Shown piece by piece: positions 39,746 through 50,623 of a stretch of 64,000 nt of DNA. How positions within the stretch are numbered: the stretch's first letter is position 1; every line of letters begins with the position of its first letter. The DNA comes from Aristolochia californica (Eukaryota; Streptophyta; Magnoliopsida; Piperales; Aristolochiaceae). Under the pieces are notes generated by a model. The model was not told where the DNA came from, ran no database searches, and worked only from the letters and a program-made list of their open reading frames with translations. The stretch covers positions 30,811,708 through 30,875,707 of the forward strand of contig JARWKL010000009.1 of the NCBI GenBank assembly GCA_029961685.1, written 5' to 3'. A program made the translations under genes and the position numbers.

Positions 39746-42700
39746 AAGAACGGAAGTTGTGAGAATGATAAATTCAAATTCCATTTTTCTTTCTTGGTTG
39801 GGCATTTCACAAATTCGTTTTTACCCTTATTTTCTTGGCTTTTACGACGCATCCCATATTTGTGATTTGTTTCTATTAAGTTCTCCTCTATACGTGTATT
39901 GGGGTTGGAGAGAATTTATCGGGAAATCCAAGGGCTGAGGGAATGGCCGCTTTCTGTGTCTTACCTGTGTGCCACTGCCACTGCCACCGCCTCTTCACCG
40001 GAGAAGTAAGAGATTAAAAGCGACGGTGGAGCCTATGACTGTAAATACGTCTGTTTGGTAATGTGCTTTCTTTTACTTTTTTCTCTTTCCCCCTCATAAA
40101 TTTTAGGGTGGAAGTTGTAACCAACCCATTCACATGAAGTTTGGTTCTCTACCATGATCTTCTTGTTGTCTATCTGCGTCCATACCCGCTAATATGATTC
40201 TGCCGTCTTCCCAGTCAAGATATTCGTCTCCTCTGTTCACAAGTCAAAGATATTGCTTGCCATTACAGCGATTGCAAGTGCCCAGGACAAGGAAACGGGT
40301 GGGCAGTTGCTTGAAGCTTTAATAGCTTGCGTATGGCAGTGGGAAGTAGTTTTCAACATAGAAAAAGCATTTAAAAGTCGGCCGATGCTCAGGGACGAAA
40401 GCATTTCATAGTGTCGGCAGTTGTTTCTAATAAAAAAATTATTTAAATATATAATTAAGTTATTTTTAATAATAAAAAAGCCATATCTAATTGTCTACAT
40501 CAAACTTAGTAGAACCTGCTTGCGTGATTTCTCTTACCAGAGAAAATAAAAACACGAAGCACTCAATCAGTCAGCTGTTCTTAATGATATGGGGAGAGAT
40601 TAAGGGAGCTGCTGCTTAACGTGTAATCAGGCTAAATCCACCAGGGCCATGAATTATGATGAAGCAAAAGATTCCAACCAGGTGGCAGCATCAGCATTTA
40701 GTAATAGAATAGAGACGGGCACCAGCTTATGCTGCTTCAATCAACTAGACTAATCACCCAATTATTCAAGAAAGAGAAACTCAAATTCACCACATCGTTC
40801 ACGCCACCCCAGCTCAACCATACACGTATCACAGCTCCGCTACTTTAATATATAAAAGAAAGGGGTATGACTAGATCATCCCTGTCAATGGGCTCTTACG
40901 GTCTATCAAGCTTCAGGTTCAATAGGACTGCTCGACACGTAGGGCCGCTGAGCGACATGGCTGCAGTATATTACTGCAATGAATTGCAAAACGATGTGGA
41001 CGATAATCAGTATCAGAAGAGATGGACAAAAGGGGGGACGGCAGAGCAGGAATGGGTAAAGCAGTAAAGCTTTCTTTCTTTGTCTCTGGTGATGATAATG
41101 TGGAGAGTGAGTGGATGAGTAAGGAATTCACATGTCTGATGCTTTTCCCCATATGCGTGTAGGACCGAAACAATGATCGTTTATCTTTCGTACAGTAAAG
41201 AAATGTAAGCTAAAAGTTGAACTGAGATGATGTGATTCATTACCACTATTGAAGCATCTTTGAATATCTGTTAACTTGTTGAACTAGCTGCAACCTGCAG
41301 CAACCAACCAACAAATTTTCCGAGTCTCTAGATCATCGTCACTTTCTTTGATTTGTGCGCTTTCGATCAACGATTAGTCTCTGTGTGATGTACGTTAACA
41401 ACATACTAATCACGGAGTTTGAGCCTGTTGTAATTTCCATGTCGCTCTTACTGTGTTGTCCTCGTTCGAAAACCAGACACTAGCCCTCCTTTCGACGAAA
41501 TAGAACAAAAAATTTCGGCCGAGTTCACGAGTTCCTGTTTGGAACCCTACGACTCGACTCGGCTTAGCCTGAGGACAAAATCAGCAACAAAGCCGTCAGC
41601 TGATTACGCAATCGAGGGGTGGCTAGCCTTCAGGTGGAGGGTGTCCTCCCACTTGCCTCCAATGTAGGGCTACGAGACGGCTCCTAAGGTCTCTGCACCA
41701 GGTGGGACAAAGACGACCACTAACTTCTCCCAGTCTCCAGTCCGCAGTCTCCACTCGGTGTTTCCCGGGTTAGGAATCGGGATCACCAAATCACCTGATT
41801 CGTCGTTTTCCTCTTCCAATCAAGAAAGATGACGTCGTTCAGATAAGAGTGACCATCACTATGACGAAGATACTTTCGTCTCGGCTGTCCCAAATCATTA
41901 ACAAAACCCCAAATCATTGTGCCCCGCCGCAACCGACTCTCCGTGGCTGAGCCGCCGCCGGCCCCCGCCCCCCCCCCCCCCCCCCCCGAACAGCAGGGAC
42001 CGTTGACACCCTCTCTTAATTCTTAATCGAAAAGCGAGCATAAGGACCTTCCTCGGAAATTCAACCCACTGTAAAATCTCATTGAACTGCTATTCCAACA
42101 GAAAGGGACATTTCCAATGCCACTACACATCAGTGACTCAATCACGGCTGCGTTTGTCTGAGAGGAATCATGATAGGACAAGAAGGGCGTAAGCCATGGC
42201 CGTCTGGTTCTTTGAATCTTGAACACGGACCGGGATTTTCATTTTCTAACCGGAAAGAAAGACTACAAAAATATCTAATGGGCCGTCCTAGTCGAGGGGA
42301 GACAAACCGCGAACGCTTCGCCTAAGTTAACCGCCAACCATTTTGCCCCTTTCCGCTTTTTCTCACAAGGAATCGACCGATATATCGTACGTGGAGAAAA
42401 AACGGAGAAGGTGCGAGAACCGTATCCCGTGGCGCCGAAAACGCGAGATCCTACGTGTCATGCAAAACGTGGCGACTTTTAATTGCTTCGTCTTGCCTAA
42501 CAAGATACGTTTTCGCCATTGCTGACTGCCAAAGCTGACATGGCAACCGACTCCAGACTTCAAGGGATGTGATCAACGGCTCACACGGAACAGTGTCCTC
42601 GCCAACCTATTACGTTGGTTTGTCCCTTCGCGCCAACTGGATTTCTTCAGACGTGGCAAACGTCGTCCTTTTTCGGAGCTTCCCCGACCCACTTGGCTGG

Positions 42701-43140
42701 ACGTTTTGATAACTTAGAAACGAGATTCTGTGAGATGATAATTTTACTTCTCGTGCTTTTTTTTCCGTCCATAAGATCTTAAACTAGTTCCGTGTTCTGC
42801 TCGAGCACGGCTGATCACGTGATGGTGGCATAATCCCACGTGGCCTTTTTACCGTTAAGATGTCGTTAATTGTTCCGTCTGCCGTTTCTTTTGACAAAAA
42901 GCCGCCGACGTGCCGTTAAGTGATGTTTCGGCACGGCGAGTTCACGCATTTGTAATGACGAGCTCGCTCGCGGTTTTTTGGTTGTCTGCTGCAAGCCCTA
43001 GGACGACATGTGATTAAATAATACGCCTACAGACGAAAGCGTACGCAGCAAAATCCGACCGACCGATTTTACCGAGTGCCACGTGCTTTTCTATAACGAC
43101 GTCTTGGGGTTTAAAGATGCTCGACCTTTAACGTCCGGAA
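39746..43140. other. Intergenic region between CDPK and RFS2
   Basis: No convincing gene. A 66-codon open frame at 40867-41067 has no family match. A C20 homopolymer occupies 41968-41987 after GCC-rich sequence. The last ~450 bases are RFS2 promoter. Confidence 0.5.
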
Positions 43141-43150
43141 GAGTATATAA
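42811..43150 (+). promoter_or_regulatory. RFS2 core promoter with three G-boxes and a TATA box
   Basis: CACGTG occurs at 42816-42821, 42837-42842 (as CCCACGTGGC, an ABRE-type context) and 43080-43085 (GCCACGTGCT). A TATA box, GTATATAAG, lies at about 43142-43150, so transcription should start near 43175. Clustered G-box/ABRE motifs agree with the stress, dark or seed induction known for this family; that link is inferred. Confidence 0.6.
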
Positions 43151-43389
43151 GTGACCGGATTGGGGTATTCTTTCAGCATCGGGACCGGCGGTAGTTCGTG
43201 CTCTTAACTCTCGCTGAAATCTCTTGACAGAAGAAGCATTCCTTTGTGAAATGCGCTTCTACTGAGTCTATCTTTTCTTGTTGCTTAGGTTTTCCTCTTC
43301 TGTTGCCCTTTCCCTTAGTTCTTGAGTTTCTCTGCACCTTCCTCGGTCGGAGCGCAGAGCTTCTGTTCGTTCGGCGAAGGATTTTTCCA

Positions 43390-44641
43390 GGTAATGAAGA
43401 CGGTGGCGGTCCCCTGATACGGTTATATTTCTTCATTTTAGATTTGAACTGCCAGTAGATGCATTAAGAACTATAGTGGCATATAAAAGATCCCATCTGG
43501 AACGATTCGCACCACTATCTCTTGGTTGATTCTGGTTAACTCCTGTCGAAGAAATGAAACGGGAGAAAATGAGAAATGATCAGATGTGGAATTAGCTAGG
43601 GGATTTCCGATGCTGTTTTTCTTTATCTGTGCAAAGTTCCGATCAGGACTGCCGGTATCCTTGGACCGTTGCCTAATTGAGTATATAAATCAGCAGAAAA
43701 TGATTTTATGATACCTCATTAAAACTATAATAAGGATTCCCCTTCCTCTTTTGGACTGCCAGTTTTTGCTAATTCTGGAGTATTTCTCAATGTTTTGTCT
43801 ATGATGTGCCCAGAAAGACAGACGCTTCTTCGCACACCTCCTGGAATTACTCTCTGAAAAATCTAATTATCGTTTAACAACTTGTATGTCATTTTTTTAT
43901 TTTGCTCCTGAAGTATGAGGAAATTTCCCCAACCTATTCCTATTGATCCTTGTTGTCTGCTATTTGTTTTTTTTTTTTTTTTTTCTGAGGAAGATCTCCG
44001 GTTGTATTTTCTTACCTGTTACTGTTTAATAATGTTTTGCTTAGTAGCTCCCCAGTGATATATATACCTGTGGCCTTTCAAAATTGGACGCCGACACAGA
44101 TATTACGATTGGCCATTACCGCCATGTTCTAGGTTCTTGTTAATGTCCAGATCTGTGTGCTTGATCTCCTTTTTCTGGTTTACCTGCTCAAGACGTCCAA
44201 GTCGTGAACTCCCCATTTCTTTCCATTATTTTAGGTGAGGATCAAAGTCATAAATTTAGAAAGAGAGCTACAGGTAGCGGGAAAGTAAAGAATCAGTTTG
44301 CGGTCGGGCTTTCACAGAGACGAAAAGAAAAAAACAAAAATCCAGCCAATCCCGGAGGTAAAAGAAAATTTACAAAAAAACTCTTCCCGGCTGGTAGACC
44401 ATTATTCCACGATCCAGATCGTTAAAAACGAGTCGAAGTAATGTAGGGCCACCATGGTCTGTGAGTTTGCGTGAATAGTCAACGCATCTCATGGAATTCG
44501 TCTCATCTGTGCAACTCCCGTGCGCGGTCACGTGATGACGATAATACCCTAGTCAGTTTATGTGAAATACGTCTTACCCCAATATGTTTTGAAGCTCTCG
44601 GCTGATGCTTAAATTCTGATTTACAACGATATTTTGTAACA
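43390..44641 (+). other. 5'-leader intron of RFS2
   Basis: Donor TTTTCCAG|GTAATGAAG at about 43390 and acceptor TTTTGTAACAG just before GAGGAATCGAAGATG give a ~1.25-kb intron ending 13 bases before the start codon. It contains a further CACGTG near 44530 but no coding content. Long leader introns often raise expression; here that is inference. Confidence 0.55.
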
Positions 44642-44654
44642 GGAGGAATCGAAG

Positions 44655-47600
44655 ATGACGGTGACGCCGAAAATTTCCATCAACGATGGCAATCTGGTGG
44701 TGCACGGGAAGACCATTCTCACCGGCGTGCCGGACTCGATCGTTCTCACTCCAGGCTCTGGTGACCTCGTCTCTGGGGCCTTCGTAGGTGCAACGGCTTC
44801 CAACAGTAAAAGCATCCATGTCTTCCCAATGGGGACCTTAGAGTAAGTTGTTTCAATTTTTCGACATTTTTTTTCTTTCGTCAGAAAAATCAGGGGTTTC
44901 CCTTGTCGATCTAATGCATTCTCTTTAATTGAACAGGGGCCTTCGGTTCATGTGCTTGTTCCGATTCAAGTTGTGGTGGATGACCCAGAGGATGGGAATG
45001 TTCGGGAAGGAGGTCCCCTTGGAAACCCAATTCATGCTCATCGAGAGCAAGGATGGGACGGAGCCCGTCGATGGCTCCGAGGAGTTGGATTCCCAGACCA
45101 TCTACACTGTGTTGCTTCCGCTCCTAGAAGGGCAGTTCCGAGCCGTCCTCCAGGGCAATGAGAACAATGAGATCGAGATCTGTCTCGAGAGTGGTGAGTT
45201 AATGTCTCAATTCAACAGTTTGTACCCATAACGTCAGCTGGAAGATCGGTGGAGGGCGCTGTTGTCACTCCACTCAAGCGCAGATAGTTATCTGCAACTT
45301 AGGCTTTGATTACAAGTTTAGGATTACAGAAAATAGAGAAAGAAGAAGAGGTGGCGTTAGAAAAAAGGACCCAAACGATCTCTTGTCTTTTTTTCCTGCA
45401 GGAGACTCAGCTGTTGAGACTAACCAAGGCCTTTGCATGGTTTATATGCACGCTGGAACCAATCCTTTCGAAGTGATTGTACAGGCTGTCAAGTAAGACT
45501 TCAAACATCTTCGACTTTTTTTTTATTTTTTTTTCTCTTTTTAGTCTTCGGTGTTCTCGTCTACATTCAAGATTCTGGACCAACGCCGCCTGGTAGTTTG
45601 AATGGCTTCCTTTTCACTTCAATTCATATTTACTAAATATTCTTGACTGTTAAAATGGTTTTATGTGAAAACAGAGCAGTGGAGAAACACATGCAAACCT
45701 TCGTCCACCGTGAGAAGAAGAAGGTGAATTTCCTTTGATTTCTTTTTCATCGGACAATATCATGAGTTTCAAATTAAAGAGGAACACCTAATAGAGGCTT
45801 TTCCTCGACTAAAAATAGCACGTGATCTGAATAGATTGGTTTCGTGCCTTTGCAGCTGCCTTCTTTCGTAGACTGGTTCGGCTGGTGCACGTGGGATGCT
45901 TTCTACACGGACGTCACTGCCGAGGGCGTCGATGATGGTCTCAAAAGGTGAAAACTCTTTTTGTTTCGTGTCGTATTTACAGGTAACATACGCGTATATA
46001 GTTTATACGCGTCTTCGTATATCCCCTAAAATGAGGAGCACCCGCGAATGCAAAGTTGACACGTGAAAGCGCAGGACAGAGAACCACATGGAGTCTGTCA
46101 GCGAGTGAACTTTTGCGCCGAAAGGTCTGCAAAGGACACCGCACCTGACATCGCTGACGCGTACCATTCCAAAAGCGCAAAATCCTTTTGCGATGTGAAT
46201 CCAGTAGACAATTTTTTTACCGTGGATTCCCTTAACTTTTCTGGTTCATTAATTTCCACTTCTGCCCCTTCCGGTCCTGCAGTAATTCTGAGTTCTGCAA
46301 CGCTACTCACTCAGTGACCTGAACGATTCACAAAGTGCTGCTGGAGACCCCAAAGCATAGCTAGTTTTTTTTTTTTTCATCTTTCTTTTGCCGTCAAAGT
46401 AACTTGAGATTTGCACTTTCAGTCTGTCGGAGGGAGGGGTTCCGCCGCGTTTCCTTATCATAGATGACGGTTGGCAACAGATCGGTAACGAGGCTAAGGA
46501 GTCCGGTTGCGCTGTTCAAGAAGGAGCACAGTAAGCATTGTTTTGTTAATAGATAGATATAGGAAACGTCGGAAAAGAAGATCAGAACTAAGGGGTTTAT
46601 TTGGCTGTTATTTTACAGGTTCGCTAACAGGCTTACGGGAATCAAAGAGAACGACAAGTTCCAAAAGAACGGAACGAACGACAAAGTTCCCGGTCTGAAG
46701 GTTGTGGTTGAGGAAGCGAGGCAAAAACACGACGTAAAGTAAGTCCGGTTCTTGTCCTTTTGATCCTTTCCTAGTTGAGTCCCGTCCATCCCGGACTCGG
46801 TTGTTTAAATCCTGTCTTATGTGTGGTACGTGTGCAGGTATGTGTACGTGTGGCATGCCTTGGCGGGGTACTGGGGCGGTGTTAAGCCAGCAGCTGCTGG
46901 CATGGAGCACTATGACACTGCCCTTGCATACCCGGTGCAGTCTCCTGGAGTTATGGGCAATCAGCCGGACATTGTGATGGACAGTCTCTCTGTCCACGGA
47001 CTGGGCCTGGTTCACCCCAAGAAGGTGTTCAACTTCTACAACGAGCTCCATGCCTACTTGGCCTCCTGCGGAGTCGATGGCGTCAAAGTCGATGTGCAAA
47101 ACATCATTGAGACTCTCGGTTCTGGCCACGGTGGTCGTGTAGCTCTTACGCGTGCCTACCACCAAGCCCTTGAAGCTTCCATTTCCAGAAACTTCCCTGA
47201 CAATGGCTGCATCGCATGTATGTGTCATAACACGGATGGCATCTACAGGTAAAAAAAAAAAAAAACTTTAAAGTTACTGTCATTGATGTCGGATGGCGCT
47301 TCCGGATTGAAAAAGAGATTGCTGTTTGTACAGTGCCAAGCAGACTGCAGTAGTGAGGGCGTCGGACGACTTCTACCCGCGTGATCCAGCTTCTCATACC
47401 ATCCACATTTCCTCTGTCGCGTACAACACTCTTTTCCTCGGAGAATTCATGCAACCAGACTGGGATATGTTCCACGTATGTACTTCATTCTTCGAATTTG
47501 GCTAGTCGCTTGTCCATTACATAAAAAAAATTGATTTGTCATAACGAAATAACGATTTTGTTGCAGAGTTTACATCCAGCTGCAGATTACCACGCCGCTG

Positions 47601-48784
47601 CTCGAGCTGTCGGTGGTTGTCCGATTTACGTCAGGTGGTTGCTTAGCCTGGTTTAATTTCTGTACAATAAACCTCGAATTAATTGCGATTAATTTTACTT
47701 ACCCTCCCGCCTCCCGGCATTTTCTGATCCAAACAGTGACAAACCTGGCCACCATAACTTTGAGCTATTGAAGAAGCTTGTCCTTCCTGATGGATCTGTG
47801 CTACGAGCCCAACTCCCTGGCCGGCCTACCCGCGACTGCCTCTTTGCGGACCCTGCCAGAGATGGAAAGAGGTGTGCCTCTTAAGCTTCTTAATTGAGGA
47901 AAATTATATGTAGAAAAAATAGTAGTTTTGACTGAAAAATAACTCGATTTGTTGCAGCTTGCTCAAAATATGGAATGTGAACAAGTGCACGGGGGTTGTG
48001 GGCGTGTTCAATTGCCAAGGTGCTGGGTGGTGCAAGGTTGCCAAGAAGACCCGCATCCATGACGCCGATCCTGGGACCCTCACCGACTGCGTCCGAGCCC
48101 TTGATGTGGATCTCATTAATCAAGTAGCGGGACAGGAATGGAATGGTCAGGTGGTGATCTACGCCTACAAATCAGGTCAGCTTTCTGTGAGAAGCTACTG
48201 GTTCTAATTTATTGATTTAGATAAAACGGAGGTTCATCGAGGTTCTGCCCCTTTTCAGGAGAATTAGTTCGCGTCCCTAAGAGTGCTTCATTGCCCGTCA
48301 CACTTAAAGTTCTCGAATACGAACTTTACCACATTTGCCCTGTAAAGGTAAAGTAGTCTCTGTTAGCTGTATCAAGTAGGGTTTGTCCGGAGCAAAAACA
48401 TCTCTAACTAAATATTGAATGTTCCAGGAAATCACTCCCGCAATCTCCTTCGCACCCATCGGGCTTCTGGATATGTTCAACACAAGTGGAGCTGTGGAAC
48501 AATTTGAAGCCAAAACGAACGAGAACGCAGAGGCATTTGACGGCGAAGTAGCGTCAGAGGTTTCCAACGCTCTTAGCAATGAGCGCGCCTCATCGGCAAC
48601 CATATCTCTGACAGTCCGCGGAAGTGGCCGGTTCGGCGCCTACTCGTCCCAACGGCCGCTCAAATGCACGGTGGACGCTGTGGACACGGAATTGGGCTAC
48701 AACCCGGACAACGGACTCGTGGAATTGTGTCTCCCTGTTCCAGAGAAGGAGATGCACAGATGGTCAATTGAAATCCACGTGTGA
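44655..48784 (+). CDS. RFS2: Alkaline alpha-galactosidase / probable galactinol-sucrose galactosyltransferase 2 (SIP2-like), 14 exons, 774 aa
   Basis: A GH36-type enzyme of the raffinose-family oligosaccharide pathway; the nearest Arabidopsis relative is SIP2/RFS2 (At3g57520), which hydrolyses raffinose at neutral-alkaline pH. Exons: 44655-44842, 44937-45193, 45402-45492, 45675-45723, 45856-45947, 46423-46530, 46619-46738, 46838-47248, 47334-47475, 47567-47634, 47737-47871, 47958-48175, 48259-48347, 48428-48784; all GT..AG, 2325 nt. Landmarks: [72 protein letters not shown] with the probable nucleophile Asp387; [12 protein letters not shown] with the probable acid/base at Asp450-451; [41 protein letters not shown]. 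No signal peptide, so it should be cytosolic. [18 protein letters not shown] and the length (773 in SIP2) favour SIP2 over DIN10/RFS6 or true raffinose synthase, which has an extra insertion. Biochemical activity cannot be fixed from sequence. Confidence 0.95.
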
Positions 48785-49134
48785 GAGACCGAAGTGGCAT
48801 GAGTAATGAGCCGTTGATTGTTCGTCCTTGATCTTTAGCAGGAGGAATGAATCAATGGAATGGTTGTAGCTGTAGTTTCCTGTGGAAATAAATGAGTTAA
48901 TCATTTTTGGACTTGTTCTACGTTTTTATGCTTTAACGATCAAGAGAACTTTAAACATTTTGGACCAATTTTGAGGCAAAAATGCTTTCAACGGGACAAA
49001 GTTGAGCACTATCTTGGCATATTTTCACTTTTAATTTAAATGTTCTTAAATAAAATAGTAGTATTTATTTATTGAGAGGACTTGCATTAATTGACAAACC
49101 TTGAATCCTTTTGTCACTGAAATAATACCATCAA

Positions 49135-49216
49135 GTCGCTTTGGCCGAGTGGTTAAGGCGTGTGCCTGCTAAGTACATGGGGTTTCCCCGCGAGAGTTCG
49201 AATCTCTCAGGCGACG
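49135..49216 (+). tRNA. trnS-GCU: tRNA-Ser(GCT)
   Basis: 82 nt. Acceptor stem GTCGCTT pairs with AGGCGAC; D-arm GGCCGAGTGGTTAAGGC is the serine type; anticodon loop CTGCTAA gives GCT (reads AGC/AGT). The long variable arm (ATGGGGTTTCCCC) is the class II feature of tRNA-Ser. T-arm GAGAGTTCGAATCTCTC is complete. No intron and no encoded CCA, as expected for a nuclear gene. It lies 350 bases after RFS2. Confidence 0.96.
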
Positions 49217-49481
49217 ATTTAAAATTTGTAGTCTATTTAATATTTTGACTTTCGCGGTTAACTGCATTCCACGTTGCTTGCGGTAGGGCTCCAACGTGGC
49301 TTTCTCCACGTACCTGCACCATTTATGTGCCACGTCTCTTCCTGATATACATCTCTGTAGTCTTCTCCAACCGCCATGACGCTCCACCGCGATCATAAAG
49401 AGCCTCTCCATTTGTCCCTTCACTACTCTACTCACCCGTATCAGCTTAACCTTCTTCCTGAATACAATCGCCTCCGCCATT

Positions 49482-50098
49482 ATGCCTTTCAGAGAAGAAA
49501 ACATTCTTTCACGCTTCGATCGGCTTGATTACATGGTACGTACTCTTCGTCTTCCTTTTTTACACTGTTTATTTTCTCTGATTGATTCAATTTTGAGTAC
49601 TGAAGTGTTTACAATTTTGTTCCGGGAGCAGATCGGGTGCTTGGAAGAGTTAAAGACCGGCCACAAATCAGCATCTGCGAGAAGTTCCGGTCCCTCGTCT
49701 CCCTCCAGTGGAACTGGAACCATCTTGACGAGCGACGGCGGCAACTCATCCGTTAATTCCTCGCCCAAAAGCCTTGAGAAGCGTTGCCGTCCCATGGACG
49801 CTGTTTTGATGGAGATACGGCTCAAGGGAAACCTAATCGATCGCGTCATGCAGCTGGAGGAAAGGGTGTTCAAGGTAACTAACGGCGTTTGGCAGTTTAT
49901 GAATCCTACTGGGCTAACCTGACAGTTTGGTTTGGTTTGGCCGTGCAGATGAGCTTGCAGATGGAGGAAGAAATAGAGAACGAGAGGAAAAACGAAGAAG
50001 ATGAGAAGCAGGAGACGAAGAACCCGCGCAAAAAGGGTTTGAAGAGCTTGGTGAAATCATGCGTCAAAGGCCATAATAAACACAAGACCACGGACTAG
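49482..50098 (+). CDS. Small plant protein of unknown function, 3 exons, 148 aa
   Basis: Exons 49482-49535, 49632-49874 and 49949-50098 join in phase 0 at each boundary with GT..AG introns. The N-terminus is MPFREENILSRFDRLDYM, then a Ser-rich linker (SARSSGPSSPSSGTG), a helical amphipathic block around residues 73-99 (PMDAVLMEIRLKGNLIDRVM, QLEERVFK), then a charged helix (QMEEEIENERKNEEDEKQE) and a very basic end (RKKGLKSLVKSCVKGHNKH). Helices with Leu/Val every 3-4 residues suggest a coiled coil. I do not recognise the family and propose no function. It is convergent with ARMC8, 525 bases away. Confidence 0.75.
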
Positions 50099-50623
50099 CT
50101 GGGGACTAATTTGACTTTTCGATTAGAACTAAGAGCTTCAGAGCCGGTTTGCAGTGTTCTTGTTAATGGAGATGATTCCAGGAAATCAAATATGTAGATT
50201 TCGAGACTGAACAATCAATTCACTGATAATAGATGCCACTAAGTCGGATCGAGTCTTTGCGTTTAATGGGAGGAGAGAAAAAAGTCCTAACTTAAATCTC
50301 AAAACTAATAACAGAGGATCTTCGTGGTTAAACTATGTTTTGCATACAGATGACAGTTTTTTTTTTTAATATTGTACATATACAATAGGGCACCCTAATA
50401 CCAAAAATGGAATGTTTATACTCGAGATACATATAATTCTGCTACTGATAGACTCGTTTACACTTTCAGGCACAAAACGGGCACTAGCCACCACTTCCTG
50501 TAGCTATCCAACTTCCCAAGCAGAAGAAACAAAGTCTCCTTTCGCCTACCAGAAACTTGAAACTTTCGAAACTGAAGCCTTTAACATTAGGCCTTCAATC
50601 AGGGGTAACAAGCTTGCTTCAAT

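Noticed and set aside
40867..41067. 66-codon open frame between CDPK and RFS2
   Set aside because: Short, isolated, no splice partners and no known similarity.
46608..47228. 206-codon open frame antisense to RFS2
   Set aside because: Mirror frame of the conserved RFS2 exons 7 and 8; the + strand has the family motifs and correct splice sites.
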